DNA of 38,954 nt from Nanobdellota archaeon (GTDB lineage Archaea > Nanobdellota > Nanobdellia > Woesearchaeales > JAHJEM01). This document shows, piece by piece, positions 1-8,117 of the stretch (the first letter of the stretch is position 1; the number at the start of each line of letters is the position of its first letter). Below the pieces are notes generated by a model. That model did not search any database. It was not told where the DNA came from and saw nothing but the letters and a program-made list of their open reading frames with translations. The position numbers and the translations under genes were made by a program. The stretch spans positions 1 to 38,954 of the forward strand of contig JAHJEM010000067.1 of the NCBI GenBank assembly GCA_018825425.1. The letters are read 5' to 3'.

Positions 1-32
1 AAAATAAAAGAAAAATAAAAAAAATACTAAAT

Positions 33-347
33 CTATTTTGCTGGTGCCACATTTGTCAATTCTACTTTGATTCCACCAATCCATTTGGCAACCAGGTTAT
101 AGACAAATGCGAATATTGCGCCTCCTATAAAACCTGCAATTCCGTAGCTGATTGGTAGGATGATTATCATCAATACGCCCACTCCTGCCATCATGCCCGC
201 ACCTGGGCCCATACCTTGGGCACCGAGTGATGCCAACATGGTTCCAAAGATTGCATAGAATATACCAAATAGCAATCCAACTATAGCTCCTATTACTGCC
301 TGAATTAAGGCTGTACTGAGAACATCAAATTTCTTTAATTCTTGCAT
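33..347 (-). CDS. small integral membrane protein, function unknown
   Basis: A 104-residue hydrophobic protein. Two long membrane-spanning stretches are visible (about residues 10-42 and 52-88), joined by a Gly/Met-rich loop. It ends in a short polar tail after YNLVAKWIGGIKVEL. Small archaeal membrane proteins with this ending recur in uncultured lineages, but I know of no assigned function. The ATG is preceded by a GGGGTGGT ribosome site at about 349-356, and a TATA-like TTTATAAC lies near 384-391, inside the 3' end of trm1. It therefore probably has its own promoter even though it follows trm1 on the same strand. The reading frame is convincing from composition; the role is unknown. Confidence 0.75.
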   Translation of the reverse strand: MQELKKFDVLSTALIQAVIGAIVGLLFGIFYAIFGTMLASLGAQGMGPGAGMMAGVGVLMIIILPISYGIAGFIGGAIFAFVYNLVAKWIGGIKVELTNVAPAK

Positions 348-382
348 TTTACCACCCCATTTACTGTATTTGATAGAGCCAG

Positions 383-1522
383 TTATAAAAAGCTTTTGTT
401 TTTCAAGAATTCGTCGTAACTTCCCTCAATTCGTATACGAAGACCTGTAGGTGAGAAATGTGTGCGGGAACAAGGGATTTTTTTACTCTTTAAGGCCTTG
501 AATATGGTATCAAACGAGGGGATGTCATTTATTTTCTGCCTCTTGCATAATGTATGGATGTCAAGGAAACCCACTGCATTGAGTTTTGCTTCTTCATGGA
601 GCAGTTTTAGAAATGTCTCCATCTTTTCATCTTCTTCCAATTTGAACATCTTAGCAATTACAGTTGGATCTCCTAGATTACCTAACCACAATGGTCCTGC
701 AACCTGTCCAAAGTACTCAAATTGATCATGCAATTTCATGACTTCATCAACTCTTGCTTTTCCTTTGTCACATCTGAAAAATATTCGCATATAATGCTCC
801 TTAGAATACGAAAATACGGGAATGAGTGCCTTTTCATATTGAGCGCCAATTAACTGGACCTTCCTGATCAATATGCGCAGGCCAACTTCATGCATAATCT
901 CATTGTGCATAGGAATTGCCCAATACTTGCGCTTGCAAGCACCAATATATGTTCCACATAAGGCACTAGTGTCTGTTGCTGTGACAGCCAGAATTCCGTC
1001 CCGTGCCAACCTCATGCAAGCACTATCAAGGAACGGATTTGGAGTGCCAAATGGGTCAATATCAATATAATCAAATCCGGGTGTGCAGAGCATAAATAGG
1101 TTTGCTTCAGTATTACTGAGCACGATTTGTTTATTATATGGCTTGAAAATGGTTAGCATCTCTTTGTTGAGCTCGACCTTCTGTCTAGATTTTAGGAAAT
1201 GGGTGTATGCAGTCTTTTGCTTTTTGATTGCATTGAGTTTTAGGTTGTCAGATACTAGCTTAATAAAACCAGGATTGTTATCATTCATGAAAATATAACT
1301 TATCTGTTCTGGAATCTCTTTTAAGAAACGGATTCCCCTGATACCTGTCCCTGTCAATGGAAGACCTATCTTTAGATTCTTCTTGCCAATTGCTTTTAGC
1401 AATAGAACACTCATATCTCTATTGAATTTCATGACTGGATTGTAGAATACAGGTAGTTTCTTTGATATCTTTTTCTCCTCAGGGACAAGTAACCTTGCAC
1501 TTCCTTCTTTTATCTCTTGCAT
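383..1522 (-). CDS. trm1: tRNA (guanine(26)-N2)-dimethyltransferase Trm1
   Basis: A 379-residue SAM-dependent methyltransferase that forms N2,N2-dimethylguanosine at position 26 of tRNA. The Trm1 hallmarks are present: an N-terminal segment with YNPVMKFNRD, a SAM-binding region with GTGIRGIRF, the catalytic DIDPFGTP motif near residue 155, and TATDTSALCG shortly after. The C-terminal part (about 270-379) matches the Trm1-specific domain, ending in FSPTGLRIR. The length is normal for archaeal Trm1. The start ATG lies about 26 nt downstream of a TATA-like CTTTTAAAC (1544-1552), so the mRNA is predicted to be leaderless. Confidence 0.95.
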   Translation of the reverse strand: MQEIKEGSARLLVPEEKKISKKLPVFYNPVMKFNRDMSVLLLKAIGKKNLKIGLPLTGTGIRGIRFLKEIPEQISYIFMNDNNPGFIKLVSDNLKLNAIKKQKTAYTHFLKSRQKVELNKEMLTIFKPYNKQIVLSNTEANLFMLCTPGFDYIDIDPFGTPNPFLDSACMRLARDGILAVTATDTSALCGTYIGACKRKYWAIPMHNEIMHEVGLRILIRKVQLIGAQYEKALIPVFSYSKEHYMRIFFRCDKGKARVDEVMKLHDQFEYFGQVAGPLWLGNLGDPTVIAKMFKLEEDEKMETFLKLLHEEAKLNAVGFLDIHTLCKRQKINDIPSFDTIFKALKSKKIPCSRTHFSPTGLRIRIEGSYDEFLKNKSFL

Positions 1523-1611
1523 ATAGGTCTAGAGCAATCTATTGTTTAAAAGATTTGTGAAAACAAAAAGGGAAAAAGAAAAAAATAAAAGAAAATTAAA
1601 GTGATGCTGTT

Positions 1612-2385
1612 TTATTGTGCTACAGTGGTTTCCACTTCACAATTCCCAGTAACCCAGTCAGCGTCAAAATCCTCAATCTCAAATCTTTTGCCGTCAACCA
1701 CATAGTATTCGGTGGTCATATCTCCACCAGGACTTGGTGGCATCTGATTGTCGATTTTCTCATCAGGACAGAACTGGAGTTTTCCTATACAGTGTTTTCC
1801 ATGAACTGGAGTTGTGGTCTTTGTGTCTTCTGTAGGAACTGCGCATTCTGTAGCCCACATGTACGTGCAGGTTTCATCTGTTGAATCGCATGTTGCACAG
1901 CATGTTCTTGGTTCATCAGCGCAGAATACATCTTTGACAATTCGCATATTGCCTCCAACCATACCATCTTCAATCATACAATCTTCCTCTGCAGTCATCT
2001 CATAAGACCAGCAACATTCGACCATCATTGCGCCATTGCCATAGCTCTCACAGCATTCAAGTGTTTCTACCAATTCATCTGTTGTGTCTGGGGATGGCAA
2101 ATCATCATCTAAATCATCGGCCATATCGTCGTCCATGTTATCATCAGTGTCATCAGCCATATCATCACTCATATCGCCATCTGCATCGCTAGGTTCATCT
2201 GTTCCGTCTTCAGGAAGCACAGGTATATCCTCATCATCAGGCATACCTTGAGTCCCATCATCAACAGAGTCCTCGTCAGACATTCCATCATCAGTTGTTC
2301 CATCATCCATATTATCAGGAACATCTGTAGTGCAACCAACTAAAAACAATCCTATTACTATCAATACTATTATTGCGGTTTTCAT
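1612..2385 (-). CDS. acidic, cysteine-rich surface lipoprotein
   Basis: A 257-residue predicted secreted protein. It has a hydrophobic signal segment (about 4-17) ending in the lipobox LVGC at Cys18, so the mature protein should be lipid-anchored outside the cell. Residues 20-100 are an extreme low-complexity Asp/Gly/Met/Ser tract built from repeated DD, DDM and DDL units. The C-terminal half carries more than a dozen cysteines, several paired (ECC, TCC), and suggests a disulfide- or metal-stabilised domain. The acidic stalk may act as a spacer or bind cations; that is inference. The promoter is divergent from infB: TATA-like CCTTTAAATATT (2406-2416) is about 26 nt from the ATG, implying a leaderless transcript. 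No named family recognised. Confidence 0.8.
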   Translation of the reverse strand: MKTAIIVLIVIGLFLVGCTTDVPDNMDDGTTDDGMSDEDSVDDGTQGMPDDEDIPVLPEDGTDEPSDADGDMSDDMADDTDDNMDDDMADDLDDDLPSPDTTDELVETLECCESYGNGAMMVECCWSYEMTAEEDCMIEDGMVGGNMRIVKDVFCADEPRTCCATCDSTDETCTYMWATECAVPTEDTKTTTPVHGKHCIGKLQFCPDEKIDNQMPPSPGGDMTTEYYVVDGKRFEIEDFDADWVTGNCEVETTVAQ

Positions 2386-2405
2386 GGGTTATAGCTATGT
2401 GACAT

Positions 2406-2450
2406 AATATTTAAAGGTTTCGAGGGAAGTTATCAAAAACCTTTAAAAAC
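2406..2450. promoter_or_regulatory. divergent TATA boxes for the lipoprotein gene and infB
   Basis: Two TATA-like elements face away from each other. CCTTTAAATATT on the minus strand (2406-2416) is centred about 26 nt before the lipoprotein ATG at 2385. CTTTAAAAAC on the plus strand (2441-2450) is centred about 26 nt before the infB ATG at 2472. Both spacings match the usual archaeal TATA-to-TSS distance, so both mRNAs should be leaderless. Confidence 0.7.
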
Positions 2451-2471
2451 AACTCACCTTTTACTAACTTT

Positions 2472-4226
2472 ATGTCAAATATAAGAAGTCCAATAGTGTC
2501 TGTACTGGGTCACGTAGACCATGGGAAGTCAAGTATCCTTGACTCAATCAGAGGGAGCAATATCCTGGCCACAGAAGCAGGCGCGATTACCCAAGCTATT
2601 GGTGCAAGTATAATCCCTTTGGATATAGTCAAGAAGAAGTGTGGTCATCTGCTTGAGACCTTAGGTATGAAATTTACCATACCTGGCCTGTTATTCATAG
2701 ATACACCTGGGCACGCAGCCTTTACCTCCTTGAGAAAGCGAGGTGGAAGCCTTGCTGACATTGCCATAGTCGTGATTGATATAAATGAAGGATTCAAGCC
2801 TCAGACTGTTGAGGCAATTGAAATTTTGCGTGCATGTAAGACACCTTTTATAATTGCCGCAAATAAGATAGATCTTCTTCCTGGATATCGAAAAAAGGAT
2901 GACCAATTTCTAAAGGACCTTAGTCAACAGGATCCAAAAGTTCAAGCACTCATGGACACACGTATTTACGAGCTTCTTGGAAAACTGCATGAACAGTTCA
3001 GTCTTGAATGTGACCGTTTTGACAGGGTTGATTTCACTAAACAGATTGCAGTTGTGCCAGTGAGTGCAAAACAGAATGTTGGTATTCCTGAGCTTCTAAT
3101 GGTGCTAACAGGAATGGCCCAGAAATTCCTGGAAAAGAACCTTGATATAGATGTAGACGGTTTTGCATCAGGAACAGTCCTTGAAGTAAAGGAAGTAAAG
3201 GGCATGGGTACAACACTGGACCTGATAATATTTGATGGAACTCTAAAAGTCAATGACATAATAGTTATTGGTGGTGTGGAAGAACCTGTGGTGTCTAAGG
3301 TAAGAGCACTTCTGATGCCTGCTCCTTTGAGTGAGATGAGAGATAAGAAAGCCAAGTACAAACAATGTAAAGAAGTGGTTGCGGCGTGTGGTGTAAAGGT
3401 CAGTGCTCCTGACATAAAAGAAGCAGTTGCAGGTATGCCCCTAAAATCTACATCTAAGGAAAACCTAGAACAGGTAAAAAACCAGATAAGAAAAGAGGTT
3501 GAAGAGGTCATGATTGAGACAGATAAGGATGGTATTGTAATTAAGGGTGATACACTTGGCAGTCTTGAGGCCATGATCAAGCTTCTGCGTGAAAAAGGAG
3601 TGAAAATACGACGCGCAACAGTTGGTGAAATAACCAAAAAAGACATTTCAGATGCAGAATCTGCCTTTGAAAAGGATCCTCTTCAATCGGTCATCCTGGG
3701 TTTTAATATACCTGAAGTAAAATCTACTGAGAGGGTCAAAATCATAATCAGTGATATCATATACAAAATGCTTGAAGATTATATAAAATGGGTTGAGGAC
3801 GAGAAAAAAGTGCTTGAAGCAAAGGAACTGGACAACTTGGTTCGTCCTGGAAAATTAGAGGTCCTAAAGAATTGTACATTTAGGCAGAGCAATCCATGTA
3901 TCATGGGAGTTGAGATACTTGCAGGCGTATTCAAACCAAACACACCTCTTATGAAGCATGGAAAACATATAGGTCATGCAAAGAGCATGCAATGTGACAA
4001 TGAGAGCATTTCGCGCGGTGAAAAAGGAAAACAGTGTGCGCTTTCCATTCCTGAGGCGACAGCAGGCAGGCAGATTGAGGAGCAGGACATCATATATGCA
4101 GATGTTCCTGAAGAGCATTTCAGAAAGATGAAGAAGCTTGCACAGTACTTAAAGGAAGAGGAAAAGCAAGTGCTTCGAGAGATCGCAGAGATACATCGGA
4201 AGGACAAACCCCTTTGGGGAATATAG
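2472..4226 (+). CDS. infB: translation initiation factor aIF5B (IF2-like GTPase)
   Basis: A 584-residue GTPase that promotes subunit joining in translation initiation. The G domain is clear: GHVDHGKS (13-20, G1), DTPGHAAF (77-84, G3) and NKID (131-134, G4). It is followed by domain II, the central domain III region and a C-terminal domain ending in HRKDKPLWGI. The length (about 590) and the absence of a bacterial N-terminal extension are typical of archaeal aIF5B. The first ATG is chosen because a TATA-like CTTTAAAAAC lies about 26 nt upstream, giving a leaderless mRNA. It is followed on the same strand by a PUA-domain gene. Confidence 0.97.
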   Translation: MSNIRSPIVSVLGHVDHGKSSILDSIRGSNILATEAGAITQAIGASIIPLDIVKKKCGHLLETLGMKFTIPGLLFIDTPGHAAFTSLRKRGGSLADIAIVVIDINEGFKPQTVEAIEILRACKTPFIIAANKIDLLPGYRKKDDQFLKDLSQQDPKVQALMDTRIYELLGKLHEQFSLECDRFDRVDFTKQIAVVPVSAKQNVGIPELLMVLTGMAQKFLEKNLDIDVDGFASGTVLEVKEVKGMGTTLDLIIFDGTLKVNDIIVIGGVEEPVVSKVRALLMPAPLSEMRDKKAKYKQCKEVVAACGVKVSAPDIKEAVAGMPLKSTSKENLEQVKNQIRKEVEEVMIETDKDGIVIKGDTLGSLEAMIKLLREKGVKIRRATVGEITKKDISDAESAFEKDPLQSVILGFNIPEVKSTERVKIIISDIIYKMLEDYIKWVEDEKKVLEAKELDNLVRPGKLEVLKNCTFRQSNPCIMGVEILAGVFKPNTPLMKHGKHIGHAKSMQCDNESISRGEKGKQCALSIPEATAGRQIEEQDIIYADVPEEHFRKMKKLAQYLKEEEKQVLREIAEIHRKDKPLWGI

Positions 4227-4297
4227 ATTCAACACTGCTGACGCAGGGTTGGTAAATGTGTTTGGAATTATGAGTCTAAATTAATGAAAAATGTGCA

Positions 4298-4765
4298 ATG
4301 CAAAAACTAAAGATTCTCAACAGCAAGGAAGCAAAAAAAATTTATTCTCAATTAGATGATCAATTCGGTTTCTCAAAGAAATTAGATTGTACTTTTCTTG
4401 TTAATACCAAGCGCAAAGTATATATGGTTTCAAAGGACATAGGAAATATTGATATGGATAATCTTAGAATCGATAGCATTGGTTTGTATTTTGGTACAAT
4501 CTATGACGATGGATTTAGAGTTACAATTGAGGGTTCCCAGATTATAGGGCCAGATTCCACAAAGAACATCTTGAAATTAGAAGAAGAAAATCTCTCTAAT
4601 TACATCAAGGGTATGGATTTGGATATAGAAGATGGTGAATATGGAGCGCCAGGATATTACTTGATAAGCAATGGTAAAGATTTCTTCGGATGTGCAAAAG
4701 TGACAACCAATAAGATCATGAATTTTGTGTCCAAAGCAAGAAGATTAAGGGTTGTCAATGAATAG
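4298..4765 (+). CDS. PUA-domain RNA-binding protein (NIP7/pre-PUA type)
   Basis: A 155-residue protein with an N-terminal pre-PUA-like domain (about 1-75, starting LKILNSKEAKKIYSQLDDQFG-like) and a C-terminal PUA domain (about 78-155), including GAPGYYLISNGKDFFGCAKV and ending RRLRVVNE. This matches small archaeal NIP7-like or NOL1/NOP2 C-terminal-type proteins thought to act in ribosome biogenesis or rRNA modification. No methyltransferase domain is present. An AT-rich box (CTAAATTA, about 4275-4282) precedes the ATG, and the gene lies 71 bp after infB, so it may also be cotranscribed. It converges on the gene ending at 4783. The family call is good; the exact function is inferred. Confidence 0.8.
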   Translation: MQKLKILNSKEAKKIYSQLDDQFGFSKKLDCTFLVNTKRKVYMVSKDIGNIDMDNLRIDSIGLYFGTIYDDGFRVTIEGSQIIGPDSTKNILKLEEENLSNYIKGMDLDIEDGEYGAPGYYLISNGKDFFGCAKVTTNKIMNFVSKARRLRVVNE

Positions 4766-4782
4766 TATCTGATTCTTGTGAT

Positions 4783-5193
4783 TTAATGTGAGTTTGCATA
4801 ACGTCGTTGTCCACCTGACAATGCCTCCTGGAGTCGGGCTTGAAGGTATGCATACGCAGTTGGACCGACAGATTGTCTGGCAGCATCCCTTTCAAGTGGA
4901 GCCATCCTTCCACAGATATTCTCTAGAAGTGTGTTAACAACATCTCTTCCTAATCTCTGACCTCTGTCTAGCAATAGGTACCTTGTTGGTTGGCCTTGAC
5001 TTTGGGTGTCATCATCAATTTCATAGAAAAAGGCTCCAAACTTGGTCAAAAGATGAACCGTCGCATCAATTGTGCCCTCTGCAATGTGGATGTCTGCTAC
5101 AGGATCCAAGTCGGGCCGCGATCTTCTTTGAAATAGTGGTATGACTTTTCTGCCAAGTTTGCTTTTTCCACCATAGTTATCTATGCTTATCAT
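4783..5193 (-). CDS. hypothetical protein, arginine-rich, downstream of the RSH-like pair
   Basis: A 136-residue protein I do not recognise. It is soluble, with no signal peptide or membrane segment. About 14 Arg against 4 Lys sets it apart from the lysine-rich proteins around it. The middle (about 40-75) reads as alternating strand and helix (IDATVHLLTKFGAFFYEIDDD, then TRYLLLD). The C-terminus (about 80-128) looks like an amphipathic helical bundle rich in Ala, Leu, Gln and Arg. It has its own TATA-like GATTTATAAATA (5215-5226), centred about 26 nt before the ATG. It may therefore be transcribed separately from the two upstream genes, although all three share strand and composition. Confidence 0.7.
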   Translation of the reverse strand: MISIDNYGGKSKLGRKVIPLFQRRSRPDLDPVADIHIAEGTIDATVHLLTKFGAFFYEIDDDTQSQGQPTRYLLLDRGQRLGRDVVNTLLENICGRMAPLERDAARQSVGPTAYAYLQARLQEALSGGQRRYANSH

Positions 5194-5256
5194 TGTGAAT
5201 TGGAAATGAAATGTGATTTATAAATATTTTCGCTTTAAATATAGGAACACTCTTTA

Positions 5257-6441
5257 TTATAGGAATCTGAATAGGTCATATGGCTTTCTTCCAATAGTTA
5301 ATACTTCCGGACTTCTGTGGAATATATTGTTATTGACTAGCCAGTTACGCACTGCTTTTTCATGTCCGTTAAAATTTCTTTTGTTGTTTCGTACTTTCTT
5401 GAATAGATAGTCTGGATGGGCCAAGGGTGGGGCGTGCTGCAAGTAATGCTCCTCTTCTGTTGTCATCTGAACCTCGATTGCAATCCCGCTAGGCAGCAGA
5501 CCTGGTTGAAGTTCTTCTGTTGTAAAGAAATCATTAATAGTCTGAGCAGTGTATAGTGGTTCAGTGCCTTCAGGAGGTGGAAGGAAAAGATTTCCATCAC
5601 AATCCGGTACTTTTATTGCTTGGTGCTGCAATGCTTGATGCATTCTTGCTTCAAATGGTCTTAGGTTGTTAGGATTTGCGACTTTAATATATTCCATTGC
5701 TGCATTGAATTGTTGTCTTGAATCTTGATTCATGAAACTATCTAGATAATCATATATGCGATGTGCTCTCCAATCCCCTTCTTTCTCACTCTTGGTCACA
5801 ATCATTATCCGATATAAATCCCAGACAGGATCAACAAATCCATCTGGTCCTTGTCCACTCTGTCGTAACTCACATAATCTCTCTGCAATCTTACCTGCTA
5901 GTCTGCTTCCATTCTTTAGATTGGCATTTATCTGATATATGTGGTGGTCAATTCCCCTGAACTCGTTGTTGACCAGTACAATGTCTCTAACTTTGCTGTG
6001 TTGCGCGCAGGGTGGATAATAGAATTTGGGTTGTCCACTTTCTGGATCTACTGCGCCTAGATGACTTGCAATGACTTCACTTTCGTGAATGTAACCAGTA
6101 TTTGTTTGCTGTGCTATGCTGACTACAATAGGGGGAATACAACTATCACAGTATTGATGTGTATGAAGATTGGGTGAAAGATCAACTTGGGGAATTCCGT
6201 TTGATGCTTGTGTAATTGTGGGAAATAGTTGCGATCCCAAATATGAATCAAATAAGAGCTCTCCGTGTTTAATGTCCTCGCGGAAAACAGTTCGTAATTC
6301 TTCAGTTCTATGGCCGTATTTGTCTTCTAGTGCTGCATAGACTTCCTTTTCACTCTTACCGACCAATTCAAGTATGGTTTGCTCTAGCTCACTTGCTTGC
6401 TGTCGTGCCTCTATCCCATTGAATAGGTGTGCAAAAATCAT
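5257..6441 (-). CDS. possible RelA/SpoT-type nucleotidyltransferase (synthetase half of a split RSH)
   Basis: A 394-residue soluble protein with no confident family. Its central and C-terminal parts resemble the (p)ppGpp synthetase fold. NGSRLAGKIAERL (178-190) recalls the basic KSrxSixxKl strand-helix. DPVWDLYRIMIV (204-215) carries an Asp where RSH enzymes have the metal-binding Asp of DlxgiRvIV. IAIEVQMTTEEEH (320-332) matches the EvQiRTxxxH strand with its catalytic Glu, followed by AHPDYLFKK, which resembles the AHxxYK that follows in RSH. Residues 90-170 contain Cys and His (HTHQYCDSC, CAQHSK) of unknown role. The ATG starts 2 nt after the stop of the HD-domain gene, so the two are surely cotranscribed. 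The similarity is motif-level only. An unrelated fold remains possible. Confidence 0.4.
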   Translation of the reverse strand: MIFAHLFNGIEARQQASELEQTILELVGKSEKEVYAALEDKYGHRTEELRTVFREDIKHGELLFDSYLGSQLFPTITQASNGIPQVDLSPNLHTHQYCDSCIPPIVVSIAQQTNTGYIHESEVIASHLGAVDPESGQPKFYYPPCAQHSKVRDIVLVNNEFRGIDHHIYQINANLKNGSRLAGKIAERLCELRQSGQGPDGFVDPVWDLYRIMIVTKSEKEGDWRAHRIYDYLDSFMNQDSRQQFNAAMEYIKVANPNNLRPFEARMHQALQHQAIKVPDCDGNLFLPPPEGTEPLYTAQTINDFFTTEELQPGLLPSGIAIEVQMTTEEEHYLQHAPPLAHPDYLFKKVRNNKRNFNGHEKAVRNWLVNNNIFHRSPEVLTIGRKPYDLFRFL

Positions 6442-6443
6442 TA

Positions 6444-7982
6444 TTATTCCAACAGAGAATATCCTCCGATTTCCCTCTCATCATTCATGTATAAATCCAT
6501 AGCTAATAATTCTGCGATAATTCCTTCTTCTAATAGCTTAACAGGTCTTCCTATAGGGAACTTCGGCACTTCATGAATGCCTCGGGGATCTGGTTCTGTG
6601 AATCCTTTTTTCTCTCTGACACCTCTGAGCATCCCATAAATAATCCCATTGAATCTTCTCCAGGGTTCACGTCGGAGAAGCACAGTATCTGTCTCAGGCT
6701 CTCTTGCTTCATCCATTATGCCTGTAATATATGCCATTTTGAGATGAGGAACCAGTGTTTCAAAATAGTCTCTTGGGAAATGAAATTGCTCATCACTGCC
6801 TGCTTGGAGCATATAATTGTTGTTGTTTTCTCGTTCTTCTATTGTAAAATAAAGTGCTGCTCTTCGGACTGGCATTATTGTTTTAGTATAGAATCGTCTA
6901 TCTCTTATCAACCCAAGTCTGTTTGCAACAACCAACTCATTTGCAAAATATGTTTGCTTATAGAGCATTTCAGCTCGTTCTTGGGGAGAGAATGCTCCTT
7001 CGCCTTGAAGCAAGATGTCTGGAAAGTCTATTGCAGAACTTCCCCCATCTAATACCTTATCCAATAGCACTATGTTTTGAGTATTTGTTATCTGTCTTTT
7101 TGATGGGTGTTGTTGTCTGCCTTTTCCTAAATCTTCACTTATAAGAGGACTTAAATACATTAGAGTATCAACTAGTACATCCTGATCAAAGAATCTGGGT
7201 GTATAGCTATCCCATGGAATTCCTGGCGGTCTGGTCAATATTGCGTCTGCTGCAAGGATTGCTTGGACCTTTAGCATAATTGCGCGTTCCGTCGGAACAG
7301 AATTCTGGACCAGTTGATGCCTAAGATCCATCATTGCTCTTAAGAAATAGTATGCAGGATGGTTTCTATCAAAGCCTAAGTGATCTATGGCTATATCATC
7401 TGGTACTGCAATTGCATTTTTTCCTTCTCCTGCATCATGGAGAATTGTGGCAGCTTCAGCAGTAATTCCTAAGATTGGATTGTATTTATCAATATTGTAC
7501 TGCTGCCTGACAATTCCTGCTGCGGCCAGAAGACCTAAAGCATGTTCAACCTCTAATTTCCTACCACCTTTACTTGTGCCTGTTGGTGTGGCTCCTTTAC
7601 GTTTATTCAAACCTTCTCTTTCTATCAATAATTCCAGCAATTGTTTTCTAAGAACAGTCTCATCCCTTCCCAAATTGCGTGTAGGGACAAAGTTTGCCAC
7701 TTCCTGCAATGTCTCAAGAGTATCATTCAAAAGAGTTGGATTGTAGTCTGAATATTTTCTTCTTTGATCGTGTTTATGAGATATTTGTGTATGTGCTTCG
7801 GTTACTAATTTTCTTATTAGATTTTTGCGTCCATTAAGATTAAATGCGGTTCTTACTTGAGAATAAAGTGGTTTCTCATCAGCTCTAACTTCGAATGGAG
7901 GCATTCCTTTGTCTCTGCGATAATCTGCTAGTTCATCATTTAGATGTACAATTATCTGATCAATACTGGAATACTTGAGCAT
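6444..7982 (-). CDS. HD-domain-like protein, possible (p)ppGpp hydrolase half of a split RSH
   Basis: A 512-residue soluble protein. Residues 140-255 resemble the RSH hydrolase domain. GRKLEVEHALGLLAAAG has a His at 147. AATILHDAGEGKN gives H182-D183-xx-E186, matching the HDxxED motif of SpoT/Rel. KVQAILAADAIL provides Asp246, 63 residues after the HD pair, close to the 66 between the HD Asp and the later metal-ligand Asp of Rel hydrolases. The Asn four residues after that Asp in Rel is a Thr here. The N-terminal 130 residues and C-terminal 250 residues are unassigned. It is first in the operon, ahead of the synthetase-like gene, the same order as the domains of a long RSH. Alternatively it could be another HD phosphohydrolase. 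Confidence 0.45.
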   Translation of the reverse strand: MLKYSSIDQIIVHLNDELADYRRDKGMPPFEVRADEKPLYSQVRTAFNLNGRKNLIRKLVTEAHTQISHKHDQRRKYSDYNPTLLNDTLETLQEVANFVPTRNLGRDETVLRKQLLELLIEREGLNKRKGATPTGTSKGGRKLEVEHALGLLAAAGIVRQQYNIDKYNPILGITAEAATILHDAGEGKNAIAVPDDIAIDHLGFDRNHPAYYFLRAMMDLRHQLVQNSVPTERAIMLKVQAILAADAILTRPPGIPWDSYTPRFFDQDVLVDTLMYLSPLISEDLGKGRQQHPSKRQITNTQNIVLLDKVLDGGSSAIDFPDILLQGEGAFSPQERAEMLYKQTYFANELVVANRLGLIRDRRFYTKTIMPVRRAALYFTIEERENNNNYMLQAGSDEQFHFPRDYFETLVPHLKMAYITGIMDEAREPETDTVLLRREPWRRFNGIIYGMLRGVREKKGFTEPDPRGIHEVPKFPIGRPVKLLEEGIIAELLAMDLYMNDEREIGGYSLLE

Positions 7983-8006
7983 CCTGACGTGGAGGAATGA
8001 ATTGGC

Positions 8007-8035
8007 TTTTTTAAATGTTTAGTAGTGTCACTACT
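8007..8035 (-). promoter_or_regulatory. promoter with palindromic operator candidate for the RSH-like operon
   Basis: On the minus strand a TATA-like box (CATTTAAAAAAG, about 8005-8016) is centred about 26-30 nt before the ATG at 7982. Directly upstream is a perfect 7-bp inverted repeat around one base (AGTAGTGTCACTACT, 8021-8035). It would cover the BRE position and is well placed for a repressor or activator dimer. The regulator is unknown. Confidence 0.5.
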
Positions 8036-8103
8036 GATTTATGGTCAATTACTGCAGGGTTTTCGGTTTATAAATGATATTGATTGATTTTAACTGGTTT
8101 TAG

Positions 8104-8113
8104 AAAAAAAGGG
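8104..8113 (-). terminator. poly-U terminator candidate after the methyltransferase gene
   Basis: On the minus strand the methyltransferase stop is followed within 15 nt by CCCCTTTTTTTC. A run of seven T is sufficient for archaeal intrinsic termination in many species. No strong hairpin precedes it. Confidence 0.4.
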
Positions 8114-8117
8114 GTTG

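Noticed and set aside
2966-3646. 226-codon open frame antisense to infB
   Set aside because: It has a Ser/Thr-rich shadow composition with no domain, and lies inside a highly conserved GTPase gene.
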